Assembly (NCBI GenBank): GCA_039000515.1
Contig: JBCFYV010002255.1
Span: forward strand, 23,061,963-23,125,962
DNA from: Timema cristinae
Lineage: Eukaryota; Arthropoda; Insecta; Phasmatodea; Timematidae
Length of the DNA: 64,000 bases
Reading direction: 5' to 3'
The notes below the pieces were generated by a model, which saw only the letters and a program-made list of their open reading frames with translations, was not told the origin of the DNA and did not search any database. Position numbers and translations under genes: made by a program. Shown piece after piece: positions 43,701 to 58,600 of the stretch (position 1 is its first letter; the number at the start of each line of letters is the position of its first letter).

Positions 43701-46700
43701 TTTCCAGAGTTATTTTACATGCTTTACTTCCTCCCCGAAGGAAATTGTGCTAAGAATTTTTAGTACTCAATAAAAATCCGTTGACCTCAGCTTGGTTTAA
43801 ACCCATGAACATCGGGTCCCGAGGCAAGAATTTTACCCCAAGACCACTGAGGTTAACATAGCAAGTACTAAAGAAACAAATAAAACTTAACATGTTTGAA
43901 ATATATTCATTATACTAGCTGGTCAGAACATTTAATTAACAGGCAAACTGTTTTTTTTAGCACCGCATCTTACTACCCATTTGAGTTATAAGCTAATGTA
44001 CTAATTACGGTGGAATGCCAGGCCTCCACCGTGGTTCGGATTCCACGTTAATCTGTAGGTCCTTCATTTCATCTCACAATCACCCTACCATTACACATTA
44101 GCGTAAGTGCGTATAACCCGAACGGGTAGTAAGACGTGGTGCTAATAATAATAATACTAATTACGCTGATGGTTTTAAAGATTAGGGAGGTTATATTTAT
44201 AGGTAGTGTACCCGCATTTGTATATAGGAAGAGTGGAAAATCATTAAAAAACTCAGAACACCCGACCGAGATTTGAACTTGAATCTCCCCGTCAATGGCA
44301 GTACAGTCTACTGCTAGAGTAGCGCGTTAGAACATACGGCCATTGAAGCTGGTGACAAATGATTGTTGTACATGTTGACAAGAGGTAAATATCTAACTAC
44401 ACACTAGCTAGCACTATTAAAACCATTAGAAGAAAGTGTTTGTGCACCGCGTTACTATTAAGTTTTTTTGTTGTTGTTGTAGAGTGACACGTCTAGTTAA
44501 ATATTATTTTATTTTTGTGGTCTAGCAATGAACAAACATGGTCCTTCAAAAAAGAAAAACCTGTTAGAATGTAGATAATTATGTCTTGCCTTACCTTGAA
44601 TAAATCAATATTTTGAAGAAAAAAAATCAAATTTAAACTAGATTTAATAAATCTTATTTAATCTGAAATGGACTTTAAAATGCACGTCATAGCGACTTGT
44701 ATCTTTCCTTATTTTTCTATACTCTTAACAAGAAACATTCTCTTAATATCGGTGGTCTATAGTCAATCTTCAAAGTGTTCTATGACAAATATAACCTAAA
44801 GAATCGTGATAGAATAGTTTCAAAACCATAAGTTATATAAAAAAAAGGTCATGAAATATTTTTTATTATTTACACCATTGTTTTGTCAAGTGATAAGGAG
44901 TGGATTTTTTTGATGAGATATTAATCCAGATCAATCTATCCTTCATGTTTCAATCCAACTAAAATTTACTATATTATAATGATGTAATAGATACAGACAT
45001 ATAGCCTGCTTTTGGCATGAAAACAGTTTAGAAAATTCAAACATATTTCTTTGCGGCCAAAATTGACAACATTGCACTATATTATTGGTGTTATTTTATA
45101 GGTGTTGATAACATCTATAAAAAGTGATTGCTGCAGATAACATGACTTGATGTATGAATATATTAACATTATTTTAGTAACTTTACTAACATTTACTATT
45201 CTTCCTAACAAAATCATACTATACACATTATTGTATAATTCTGGTAAACTTCTGTTTCAAGTAATTTTTATCCTGATCAGACCTAACCGCTTGAGTTCCA
45301 TTTTAGTGAACAATTGGTTTACAAACAGTCCACATTAAATGGCTGTGTTTTGTTCGAGTTTTTACGTCAGATAACGTTAATCCTGAGCATACACTGTGTA
45401 TATTTGAGTTAAGATAATGTCCTGGTATAAAACAACGCTTTAGTGTAGATTAATTGTAGTGTGGGCTCTTTTTACCAAATCAGTTTCGCCTATGTGGGCC
45501 AGTAAAATGAGTTAAACTTTGAAAATTTCTGTCGAAACCCACATTAAATTTAATTTTTTTGGGGGAAATTATAGTGAGGTAAATTTACGTATACAATTTG
45601 GCATTTATTGAGCTTAATATTGAAGTCAAAACACGTAAAAGAGATTTGCCCTGTGCAAGTATCCATTGGCCTGTCCATTGAATATATGGAAACAATCTAA
45701 AGGTTGTAATTTGCAATAAATAGAGCTCAATAAGTTTGTATTTGCTTCATATATTATCAGAATATACCCCTATTGATATTCATCGCAGTTGGATATTCTG
45801 AATTAGATTTTTCCTTCGAAAATTGGTTCTAGAGCAAATGAGCAACAAAAGAAGTGTGCGCGTTTGGTTTTTCCAAGTATTTATTATGTTTTATAATGTG
45901 CTTTATGTCAGAATTTATAACTTTTGAATAAAGGAGTGTAAGGGACGCGAGAAAAGAGCGGTGTTTTTGCAGTTTTTATAGCAAAAAATTATTCTGTTCA
46001 AAATAAATAAAATATTACTCCAATATAAACAGAGAGTTTAATTTCCTTCACATCTATCAACAGTTGTTGAATATCTCCCATGATCATGCCGGCATTTAGT
46101 GAGAAACTTTTTAAATTATCATATTAACATAAAACCGCCTCGGTGGTGTAGCTAGATAACGTGCTGGTATCGTGTTGAGCTAGACTACCGATGACAGAGA
46201 GATTAAGGTTCGAATCTCGGTCGAGTGAACTGGGGGTGATTTTTTCTAAATGGTTTTCCACTCTCCCTCCAAATGCGGTTCCACTTCTTCTAAATTCAAC
46301 CTTACCAATTCCTAACCTATTAGCGTAATTATTACTTAAGCGTATAAACTGAGTGGGTAGTAAGACGTGGTGCTATATAATAATAAATAATAGACTAACG
46401 TAAAAAATTGTCAATAAATTCCAGGACACCCTTGACAGATATTCAACAACTATTGAGGTAACCATGTAAAGAGAATTAAATTCTATGTTTCTATTAGATA
46501 ATTATTTGATTTATTATGATCAAAAAAGTTTTGCTATAAGAAATGTAAAAAAAAACTTTCATTAGCTCGTGTTTCATAAATTTCCACATCAAACTTCTTT
46601 GCTAGTTTCAACTGAATATAAATGGTTTTATATTCAATTTTGGTGACCTGGTGGTCTAGGGGTAAAGTGTCAGACTTCTGTGCTGGCGGCCGGGGTTCAA

Positions 46701-49700
46701 TCCTCGGTCCCGGCACAGATTTATCTGATTTCCAAACCCTTCCTACACCTCTGACAAGACATCTTGTGAATGTGTGGAATGCCAGGCCGCCACCGTGGTT
46801 CGGATTCCACGTTAAACTGTAGGTCCTTCATTTCATCTCACAATCACCCTACCATTACACAATAGCGTAAGTGCGTATAACCCGAACGGGTAGTAAGACG
46901 CGGTGCTAATAATAATAATATATTCAATTTTCACACAAGTTAAAACTTATTAGTACCGGTATTTGGAACGAGCTTTTAGTAAACTCAGAATTATTAATAG
47001 ATATTTTAACTTTTAGAACAACAAATATTACAATATTTTTTTAGAGTGATGCTTTCTAAATACTTAGCGGCTTATTTTTCTAGAATATTAAGATGAATCA
47101 TTCAAAAGACCTGATCCAGCATATATTCCTGCAGAATACCTGAGTACTGTAGAAAACCCTTCCCGTTGAAGCCGCCACTGGCAGTGCTATTGAAAGGATT
47201 ACTGACGGACTTCTCCAGGACTTGGAGCAAGTCCCGTCCTTGAAGCTCCAGGGTGTCGATGGTGTTCAGGAAAGGCGTGCACGTCACCAAGTCATTAAAC
47301 GTGATCTCTAGAAGATATAACATACTTTCACACTCTCTGGTTGGTTCTTATTGGGTAAAGGAAGGGATTCTCAGCAGGTGTTACTCGTCAACATGGAGGA
47401 TAGGAGTAGAGAGGGATGCTTATTAATTGGATTCACATTTACCGGAGGATAAATAAATAGGAGAAACAACTATTGGGTGCTGTATCTTAATACTCACTTG
47501 TACACAGAGAAGGCATACACTAGACAATCGCCTTTATTGAAGTTTCGCTGTGTTATTTGAGCAAGGCTGAGTTTTTGGACACTGGGGAGTGATAGTTTCA
47601 TTTCTCAGTGATTACAACACTTCCAAGTAAAACAACTCCCAAATTGTTTGTTGTAAGGTCTACAAGCTGGAGAGCAGGCTTCCAAGGTTCAATAGTTCAG
47701 GTCACAGATATCCCACCGCCTTACACCTTTTCAATGAACAAACCTTTTCAGATAAGTAATTAGTTGACGGTATTTTAAGATTGTTTACAACTAGACGATT
47801 CACAAGTATTCGCTTGACGCTTGAACAAAAAACAAAGAGGAACATTTTACTCTAGGTTTTCTTTGTAATTTTCAGTCTGATTAAACTTGTTTTGGGGCTG
47901 GTTTATGGGAAGGGGTAGGGCAGCTACCTGAACCAGGATTTTATAAAAGCTGACCCGCCTCGGTGGCGTAGTTGGCTAACGCGCTAGTCGTGTTGAGCTT
48001 GAATGCTGAGGACGGGGAGATCAAGGTTCGAATCTCGGTCGGGTGAACTGGGGTGGTTTTTCCTAAATGGTTTTCCACTCTCCCTCCACGCAAATGCGGC
48101 TTCACTTCCTCTAATTCAACCTTCCCAATTCCTAATCCATTAGCGTAATTAGTACTTAAAGCGTATAACCCGAACGGGTAGTAAGACGCGGTGCTAAATA
48201 TTAATATAATATAAAAGCTGGTTTATTGACACTATGAAGGCAATTTTTGTCTCCTCTCAAGTAAAACCATTAAAAAAACTGTTTTTAAAAATGTCAGCTT
48301 GATAACGATGTTGTCACTTGACACTGTTCGTAGCCATCCTGGTGTTGAAAGACTCAAGCTTTCCCAATGAGCGTAGCCATTTTAATCTGGAGGCTGTTGT
48401 TCTGGTGTATGTATACCTTGTACAGTAGCCCCATGGCTTCTTTGGTGCTGACTGACAGCTCGCAGCTGACTTCTGACAGTCAACATTTAGGTATATACCT
48501 AAATTTTGACTCTCAAAAATGACAGCTGCTAAACACATGTTTTTGCAGATCATATGGTTCGGCGTAGGGATACGTAATTTGGTCTGGTAGCTTTTCAAAG
48601 CAGTCAGCATTCAGCTATGAGCTGTCAGTCAGCACCAAAGAAGCCATGGGGCTACTGTATGTGCACTTGCAGGATTGTGCGCTGACAAACCAAGACGACA
48701 CGGCCGAAGCACAGTTGGCGTACAGTCGTACTACTATGAATCCGACCATTACAAAATATCTGCTGAGTTTATTTTAGTACTTGTTTCTTTATAAAGTTAT
48801 AAGAAGCAATGGATGACTTTTATCTTTGATAAAACTCATTAGAAGCATTGTTTCTATTTATTAATGTTTTTAAAACTACTAGCGAAACCAGAGCTATTAA
48901 ACAAGGTGTGATACTAATCCAAAAAGATATATCTACAATTTTTAGTGATCATATTTGTATTTTATGTAGAAAATTTACCATATCCGCCGAGCTAAACAAT
49001 TAAAAAACCATTATATTTGACTTAATCAATTAAAACACTTGACACAAAGCACAATAATTAATTTAATCAATTCAAACATTTATTACTGATCATGGTTGTT
49101 GATTTTATCAATGTATATAGAAACAAAAGGGTTTTAAAATAGTTTTTTTGACCTCATCTTAAAACATGTTTTATTTACTTTTAAAATAGAACTTCTGTAA
49201 GAAATTTAGTGTAAAATAATTAGGGGAAATAGACTGGCTGGTGGCATGATTGTTAGGATGCAAAACTATTTGGTATTTGCTCTATGTACTTGCACCAACA
49301 GCATTGAATGTTAAAGGCAATATGGGAGATTCTCTTTCACCTATCGGCGAGAGATGATTAGTCGCTACATGAAAAATGTCCACAAAAAATGATAGTTAAT
49401 GATCCTACTATACAGAGGTTTAACATTTTAATTACAAGGCTAATACGATAGATATAAATAATTATTATATATAAATTAATTTTAGCACAAAGTATACTTC
49501 ATTTCACGGCAGCATTTTCTATGGAAGATTCAATATATTAAGTCTAATACGAGACAAGTTACATTAGATAAATATTATAATAAATCAATCTTAGAAAGAT
49601 TTCAAAATTGCTGCCAATAAAAAAAAATCAAATATGGAAAAATTCTTATTTTTGTATATAGTGACGTAGGTGAAAAATAAACAATATAATCACTTTTGTA

Positions 49701-52629
49701 AAAATTTTCTTCTAGGTCAATACATAACTTGTAACTTTTTTACACTCACGATGATCGTTGATTTAATCAATTAAAACATTTACCATGAAACATAACCGTG
49801 AATTTAATCAATTACAACATTTACTACTGACTATGATCGTTGATTTAATAAATTAAAACATTTGATACTGACCATGATCGTTGATTTAATCAATTAAAGC
49901 ATTTACTACTGACTATGATGGTTGATATAATCAATTTAAACACTTACCATGTAACATGGTCGTTGATTTAATCAATTAAAACATTAGCCACTTACCACGA
50001 TCGTTTATTGCGTCACTTAAAACACTAAACATGAAGAATGATAGTTTATTTCATCAATTAAAACATTTACTACTGACTATGATCGTTGATTTAATCAATT
50101 AAAATACTTAAAATGAAGCATGATCGTTGATTTAATCAATTAAAACCTTTTACACTGACCATTATTGTTGGTTTCCTCAATCGAGGACCGAAAACCACCT
50201 GCGTTGTGGATGGCGATTGTAACGTATGTCCACGAGCCGTTGGAAGCCTTATCCACGTACTAGAAAATGCAATAGATTATTATTGTTGTTATTATTGAAT
50301 GAAAGTCTGCAATCGTCATGTCCTAGAATTCCGCACTTTTTCAAAAATACCTTGCATAGCAATGCTTACATTCAGGCCAATTTGAGTACTTCCTATAAAG
50401 TTAAACATCTTCACTAGTGGTAAGAACATGACTATAACTCCGAAACATGGTCAAATGGCACACATGTTCATATTAACTAATTTAATTGTTATTTTTTCTC
50501 CTGTTTACCATTGAAGTTGGTCCCACATGTTATATTACACCCTATATCATTTGTTTTCTATCTCACTACTTGCAAAACAAAGGTTTGTATGTTTTATGCC
50601 TAATATCCATGAAACCACTTAACTGATTGCGATGCAATTCTTTTTATTTTGTAGGATATTTATACAGGTAGTTTTAGCATATATTTCATTACGCTAATAC
50701 TTCAGAGAGGTAAGTAGTAAGCTCCAAAGTGTTTTTTTAAAAAAGGCGGCATTTTATCGATTTGAAGGTCACCAAAGACAAAATATATAATTAAAATGCA
50801 AGAAACAGCTATAGGATATATTTCAACTTGAATTTCAAAGAGTAATTCATTCAAAGATAAATATGAAAACTATAAAAACGACTATTTAAATTTGTCAAAA
50901 CGTTAGCGTGTGTTTACTTACTGAACTATAAATCAGCGTTTCACCAACACATAATAAATCCAGTATTTAATTTGTAAATTCAAAACCCCAGGAAATTGAT
51001 AAACATGTATAGTTTTTTTTTGTCTCGCAAAGTGTTTTATGTTACTGTGAAGTGGCAAAAGTGAGGACTGCCCGACGATATAGATTCGTTGATAAATTTG
51101 GAGATTCCGGAGTCAAATATTGATCCACAACTGTATGCAAGTGTAATTAAACATATGGTACACCGCCCATACGGACTTTTTATTCGATCGTCTCCATATT
51201 ATCATGAACGCGTCAATGAGGCGGAAGGTGGAAGTAGATAGGATCCAATGAAAAGAGGACAGCAGGGGGAGTTGTTCTATAGGTGTGTGGGAGACATTCT
51301 ATGGAGAAGAGAAGTATCCTTGAAGTGTAAGGACGTGTTGTATATGGCGTACTTTGTACCCATTGTCACAAAATGTATCAGAAACATGGAAATTAAATTT
51401 AAGAGAGTCTAGGAAAGTGTAGACCATGGGAATAGAGTTGTGAGGAGAATGTTATATATCACAAAGAGAAACAAGATTTGAAATGAAGTTATCCGGTAAA
51501 AGTGGTAGTAGAGAGAGTACATGAGACAGTAGAGAAAGCAAGACTGAGATGGTATGGGCGTGTAATGAGTATGTTTGAGTACATGAGATAGTAGAGGAAG
51601 CAAGACTGAGATTATATGGGCGTGTAATGAGGAGAGAAGGAGACAACACCAAAGAGAATGATGGAGATGCAGTATGTAGGAAAAAGGCCGGAAGGGAGAT
51701 CACGAAAGAGATGGGAGGGGAAGAAAACAGAAAGTGTTCAAGTGAGAGGATAAGAATCGAAGCAATTAAAGGAGGAAGAATGGTAGAAAAATAGAGGAAG
51801 ATGGAGGCATTTTACTAAATTGAGCAGTCAACAGGCTGGAAACAGTTGATGATGATGATGATGATGAATTTGGCACAAAGCTAAAGACAGACAATCGCAT
51901 CATTGCTGCATGTAAAAGGTTTCAAATTTCTAGTAAAAAAAAATTACAGGGACTTTCTTATTGTCTTGTATTATAATATGGAGCCTTCTATTGTCTTCTT
52001 GCAGTAGCATACTATTAAGTTGGAATTGTTTTACTTAAAATATAAAAAAAATTGATATCTTAAAATGTGGTCCCCTAATTATTTTAAATTTCCAATGTGG
52101 CCCTTAGTATTAAACGAGTTTGACACGCCCACTTCCGAAAAATACTGAACTTCTGATGACGAGATGATCGAGGTCACATTCCAGTCTGGATTACTTAGAG
52201 TCGTTTTATATAAATGGTTTTACACTCTAACCATACAAATGCGGGTACATTTAATCTATATTCAAGTGTTGGCATTTCTAACACATTATCGTGCTGATTG
52301 CTTTTAATAATATTTATTGTTCCCTAAGTAATTTATGTATGGATTATATATTATGTTAATGGCAATGTGTGTGAACCTGGAATTCTATAAGTTGCCTAGG
52401 ATTTTCTATATAATTCCTAAGTGGTTTTAGCAAAGTATTAAATACATTAATTTTTCTGTTCTATTTCATACTTTTCATAGGAAATTTATAGAATAACCAG
52501 TCATATACTACCGAGAACAATAGCTAACCTAACCTTACCTAACTACCATATTCTAAAATAACCTAACCTGACCAACTTAAATCCTAGGAATTAGATGAAT
52601 CTGCAAGAAAACGGTGCAAGACTTACATA

Positions 52630-52679
<50 letters not shown>

Positions 52680-55600
52680 GCACCGCGTATTACTACCCGT
52701 TCGGGTTGTACGCACTTACGATTATGTGTAATGGTAGGGTGATTGAGAGAGGAAATTGAGGACCTACAGTTTAACGTGGGATCCGAACCATGGTGGAGGC
52801 CTGGCATTCCACACATTCACAAGTTGTGATTAATACACGTCTTGTCAGAGGTGAATGAAGGGTTTGATAATCAGATAAATCTGTGCCGGGACCGAGGATT
52901 GAACTTCGGACCCAAGCACAGAAGTCCGACACCTTACCTCCAGACCACCAGGTCATCTAAGACTTACATATAACTGGATAAAAAAATTACAACATATTCC
53001 AGGACTTCAAAAAGACAAAGAACTTGAAAATAAGTATGAAATACAACAGCATTGCTCGTTTATTTCATACTTGGCCGAAACCACTCTGGTATTATATAGA
53101 AATCTTGGGCATTTTATATAACGCCTAGATCTTACACTTTACCGGTGACATATACATAGCTAGCTGACCTCCTCTACCATGGCCTGAGTGAACATGTCAC
53201 CCAGGTTGCACTCTCCCATGCTGCAGGCGTAGCTGGAGGCGTTCAGGTACACCTTGGTCGTCCCGACAAACACTTCCCCTTTCGTCGTCACCTCTTTCAT
53301 CCACGGGGACAGTTTCTCCAAAATACCACCGTCTGGATAAGACACGTCGCATACACTGACACATTTATATTTGGCAAGCACCGTATTATACTAGAAGCCA
53401 GTGATGGCGGAACCTTATTTATCTAAGAGGGAGAGAACGAAGGGGGAGGGGATGAGGGGGCGACTGGGTAGGTTAGGCAGGAATATATATTTTTTATGAG
53501 AATCTGACTTTCAAGCTAAATGAAAATCGGGGGACCCTTCCACGACAAGGGTTTGAAAATTGGATGTGCCTAAAAATATTTAAAGTGGTCCTCTTCTGGA
53601 ATTGCTTTTAGACTCCCTTATAAGCTATTTAAAGTGGTCCTCCCTCAGAAATCTTATGAAATTTTGATACCTATAGAAGATCTTTAGTGTGTTCAAACAA
53701 AGTCAACGTTAAAAAAATGCCATTGCCTGAACTATTTGAAAAATTCAATACCAATTATAGAAGTTATTTTCGAGAATATCAGAGGGTAGTGAAATAAATA
53801 TTTAGGGGGCAAGTCTATTCTATTGGGGGTAATATTCTCCTGCCTTTACACCCTTCCTACTGGTTCCGCCACCATTGCTATAAGACTACGTACGAATCGC
53901 TCAAAGCAGCTATTTAAAGAGGCGGTCTATAATATTTTCAAAAAAATATACAACTAAATGCAGCTTATATGAATCTTTAAAAGTTGTTAAACCAGAATGC
54001 ATCGTGTATAAAACCAAAAGCAGCTATACATTAATGCAACGTATGAACTATATAAAGCAACTATATGAGAAGGCAGCGTATTAAATATTTAAAGCAGCTA
54101 TACCATAAGGCAACGTATGAACTATCCAAAGCAGCTAAATCAGAAGGAAGCGTATGAACTATCCAAAGCAGCTAAATCAGAAGGAAGCGTATGAACTATC
54201 CAAAGCAGCTAAATCAGAATGGAAGCGTATGTACTATCCAAAGCAGCTAAATCAGAAGGAAGCGTATGTACTATCCAAAGCAGCTAAATCAGAAGGAAGC
54301 GTATGACTACCAAAGCAGCTATATCAGAAGTCAACCCTATGAGATAATCAAAGAAGCTATATCAAAGCAGAGTATGAACCAGCCAAACAGCTATACCAGA
54401 AGGTGGCGTATGAACTTTCCAAAGCAATGCTATCCAGAAGGAAGCGTATGAACTAGCCAAAGCAGCTATATCAGAAGTCAACCTATGAGTTATCCAAAGA
54501 AGCTATATCATAAAGCAGAGTATGAACCAGCAAAATCAGCTATACCAGAAGGTGGCGTATGAACTTTCCAAAGCAGCTATACCAGAAGGTAGCGTATGAA
54601 CTATCCAAATAAGCTATATCAGAAGGCAGCTTATGAACTAAACAAAGCAGATAATATCATAAGGCAGCTTATGAACCAACCAACGCAGCTTATCAGAAGG
54701 CAGCTTATGAACTAACCAAGCAGCTATACCAGAATAACCAAAGCAGCTATACCAGAAGGTAGCGTATGAACTATCCAAAGCAACTATACCAGAAGTTAGC
54801 GTGTGAACTATACAAAGCAGCTATATCAGAAGGTAACCTATGAACTAGCCAACGCAGCTATATCAGAAGGCATCTTATCAACTAACCAAAGCAGCTATAT
54901 CAGAAGGTAACCTATGAATAATACAAAGCAACTATACCAGAAGTTAGCGTGTGAACTATACAAATCAGCTATATCAGAAATAACCTATAAAACTATTACA
55001 AAGCAGCTATATCAGAAGGCAACCTATGTACTATCCAAAGAAGCTATATCAGAAGGCAGCTTATGAACTAGCGAAAGCAGCTATCCCAGAAGGCAGCATA
55101 TGAACAAGCCAAAGCAGATATAACAGAAGGCAGTGTATGCCCATCAAACATTTACAATATGTTTTGTGTTAAGAACACACTTGGTCGAATGTAAACTTGA
55201 TCATACTTGAAAGGCACAGTGACTCACTTTCCTCGAAAGGATTGATTCATGAGGATGGGGTTGCCCTCCCAGGCCACGGGCTCCCCCTCTTGGTCGAACC
55301 ACACGGTCAGGTTGCCGAGGTACTTGCTGAATGCGTAAGCTTGCACGATGGGGACCATCTTGCCGCTGGCCTGGGTCACCACCGTAGGGTAGGGCCCTTC
55401 CGCAATGTCACCCTCAGGGGGCGTGCCTGAGAGAAGGACGTCATGTCAAGGTTAGTTCAACACATACACAGAGAGAGGTTTATCTAATGCTTTATAATTT
55501 ACTAGACAATCCCGCACGGCGTTGCCCATGACCCACTGTATTATAAGATTTATATAAGACCCTCACTTGCCCCGCTCCTCCACCTGCACTACCTGTGACC

Positions 55601-58600
55601 CACTGTAGTATAAGATTTATATAAGCCCCCCCTCCCCTCCATGGTGCCCGATTTCAAATGGAAACGTTATCTCTGAAACGTAATTCTAAGCCAGATTATG
55701 TCAATAAATATAAAATATAAATCTTATAACACAGTGGGTTATGGGCAACGCCGTGCGGGATTGTCTAGTTATTCATATATCGGGAGATTGGTTGACTATC
55801 GAGACTAGACTTTTAATACATCCTCCATGACAGATCGGGTTCTGCGCTCCTCTAATTGTTAATAAAATATCTATAAGATCTTGGCATCTAAGTGTCTTCT
55901 AATAATAATTTTCAACAATCCATGGAGAAAAATATTGATAAAAAAAAGGACCCTGGTTTCCGGCAAGATCGAACCAAACGCCACTTAAAATATAATGTAC
56001 CTCGGCTTGAATTCTGATTGGGGTGAAGATTTAAAGTTACCGTTGGCACAAATACAGGTTAGGTGCAATTATTATTTATTTTATTAGTAGGTAGATTCAA
56101 TACCAAAATAAGTAGCAACTTTGTTTTTACCAACGCGCCTTACTACCCATTCGGGTTATACGCATATGTACTAATCTCGCTAGTAGTTTTATGGATGAGG
56201 AAGGCTATACTTAGAGGTAGTGTACACACATTTGCATGGCCGGAGATTGGAAAACCCTTTTTAAAACCACCTTTATTACACCTGACCTAGATTCAAACCT
56301 CGATCTCCCCGTCATCGGCAGTCTATTCTACTATGAGAGTAGCACCTTAGACCATACGGCCACCAAAGCGGTTTAGAACTTATTCTTAAGAGTGATAACT
56401 TAAGATAATGCCTAGGGGTTGCACAGTCTAAGGCATTTCTTCCTACTAAGTTACTACCAGCATCGGCGGGAGCGTGGGCTAGTTATCAGGTTCACATAGA
56501 CTTTTTTGCCCTCGATGCCAAGGCCAGGGTTCGAATACCGGTTAGGTGCCCTGAGGTTGTTTTTATCATAAATGGTTTCAACACTACCTTCACACCAGTA
56601 CTGATACATTTCCTCTAAGTACTGTCTTCCTCATCACTACGTCACTTTCCTTAATATTCAGTCCGGAAGGGTTGTAAGGTGCGGTGGAAATGGAGCAAGA
56701 GCACGGAGGGAGGAGGGGGAAAGCCCTCCACCAGTGCACCCAACCGAGATTCGGAACTCAACCTCCTTCTCATCGGCGAGCCAGTCCATCGCGATCCTGA
56801 CGCCTCAGTTCATGTGACCGCCGGTACGGATAGAAGGTGTTAAGAACTAGCACCTGTGTACAGAAGGGTGTGCGAGTGTCCACCCACGATGACGTCGATG
56901 TCAGGGACTTGCTCGGCGACGACCAGGTCTACGCCGTACCCGGCGTGGGACAGACCGACTATGATGTCCACCCCTTGACTCTTGAGACGCGCAGACTCCG
57001 AGCGCACCGACTCCACTTCATCCAAGAACCTCAGCTTCTCCGTGCTGGACAGTTCCTGAAACACGAGAAAACATCGTCTAGAACCACGGGTCATCCTGGG
57101 TGCATCCAGTTGTCACGTGACCCAGTGGAAGCTACCGGAGGATTCATTTGTATAAAATATCAAATAAGCGACTCACGTTACGGCAGAGAAAAGAGACTGA
57201 CGCGGTCGTACGTGCACGACACGTTACATCAGGGAAGAAAAATTGATAGTAAAAATGCAGCTCTTATATAACACCCAGATGAACCTCTTCCCTACACTTT
57301 GTTCACCCCAGAAAGCCCATTGTACAAATGCCAAGTTTTTGGTACAGTCAAATTTTCATATAAAGTACCTTTTATTAAATAACAACTTTTTTTTTTCCAA
57401 CAAAATTTATAATATTTTACTATATTATTGGTATTATTCGATAGGTAATAATAAGATCTATCAAAAGTGACATTTACAGATTACGTGAATTGACGCATGA
57501 ATACGTAAAACCCGTGTCAGTGACCGCGTGGTCTAAAGCGCCATTCTAGTGTTGAACTAGACTGCCGAAGACGGGGAGATTGGGGTTTGATCCCAATCAG
57601 GTGCACTGAGGTTTTTTTCCTAATTGGTATTCACTCTCCTTCCACACAAATGTGAGTGCACTTCCTCTCAATTAAACCTTATTAATTCCTAGATCATTAG
57701 TGCAATTACTAAATATGCGTATAGCCCGAATGGGCAGTAAGACGCGGTGCTAAATTAAATTAAAATATTTTGGCGTGAATTTTTTTTTAATAACGCATCA
57801 CCCGCCTCGGTGGCGTAGTTGGCTAACGCTCTAGTCGTGTTGAGCCCGACGCCGAGGACGGGGAGATCGAGGTTCGAATCTCGGTCGGGTGAACTGGAGG
57901 GGTTTTTCCTAAGTGGTTTTCCACTCTCCCTCCACGAAAATGTAGGTCCACTTCCTCTAAATTCAACCTTCCCAATTCCTAAACCCTTAGCGTAATTAGT
58001 ACTTAAGCGTATAACCCGATTTGGTCCTAAATGAAATGAAATAACGCATCGTACAAGTAAATATTTCATTAAATCTGTACGTCCACGCGGTAATTTCTCT
58101 CTTACCGAGGCGGCCTCTTTAAGGTGGGATGGAAGCCAACATGAGTTTAAGTGTGTCTTTTTTTAGTTTTTATAAACCTTTTTTCGGCCAACATAGATCA
58201 AATATTGTTAGTAGATAATATTTTACTTACTTTTACACATACATAGTAATATCACTTCTCAAATATTTGTCATGAGTATAGTAGAATTTTGCCAGAAACT
58301 TTTAAAATGAATAAAAAATATTCTGATCAAACTAAACAATGCCTACATAAAAGAAAATCATAATATTTCCAGATTAAAATGAAGAGATTTTTTTTTCTCT
58401 CTGTTTGAAGCAAAGAAAATAGTTGCCGGAAGTTACGCTGGGTGCTTCTTCTAGTCAATAATAATTGCGTGGCTACCCTGGCAACGCCGGTACCTGTGCT
58501 AATAAATAATACATGCGTGGTACCCCGGTCAATGCCGGTACCTGTGCTAGTAAATACACATTGCATGGCTATCTGGCTACTTCGGGTACTTGAGCTATGA

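Noticed and set aside
52577..52816. ORF with a run of Asn residues
   Set aside because: Translation of the (ATT)n end of a SINE.
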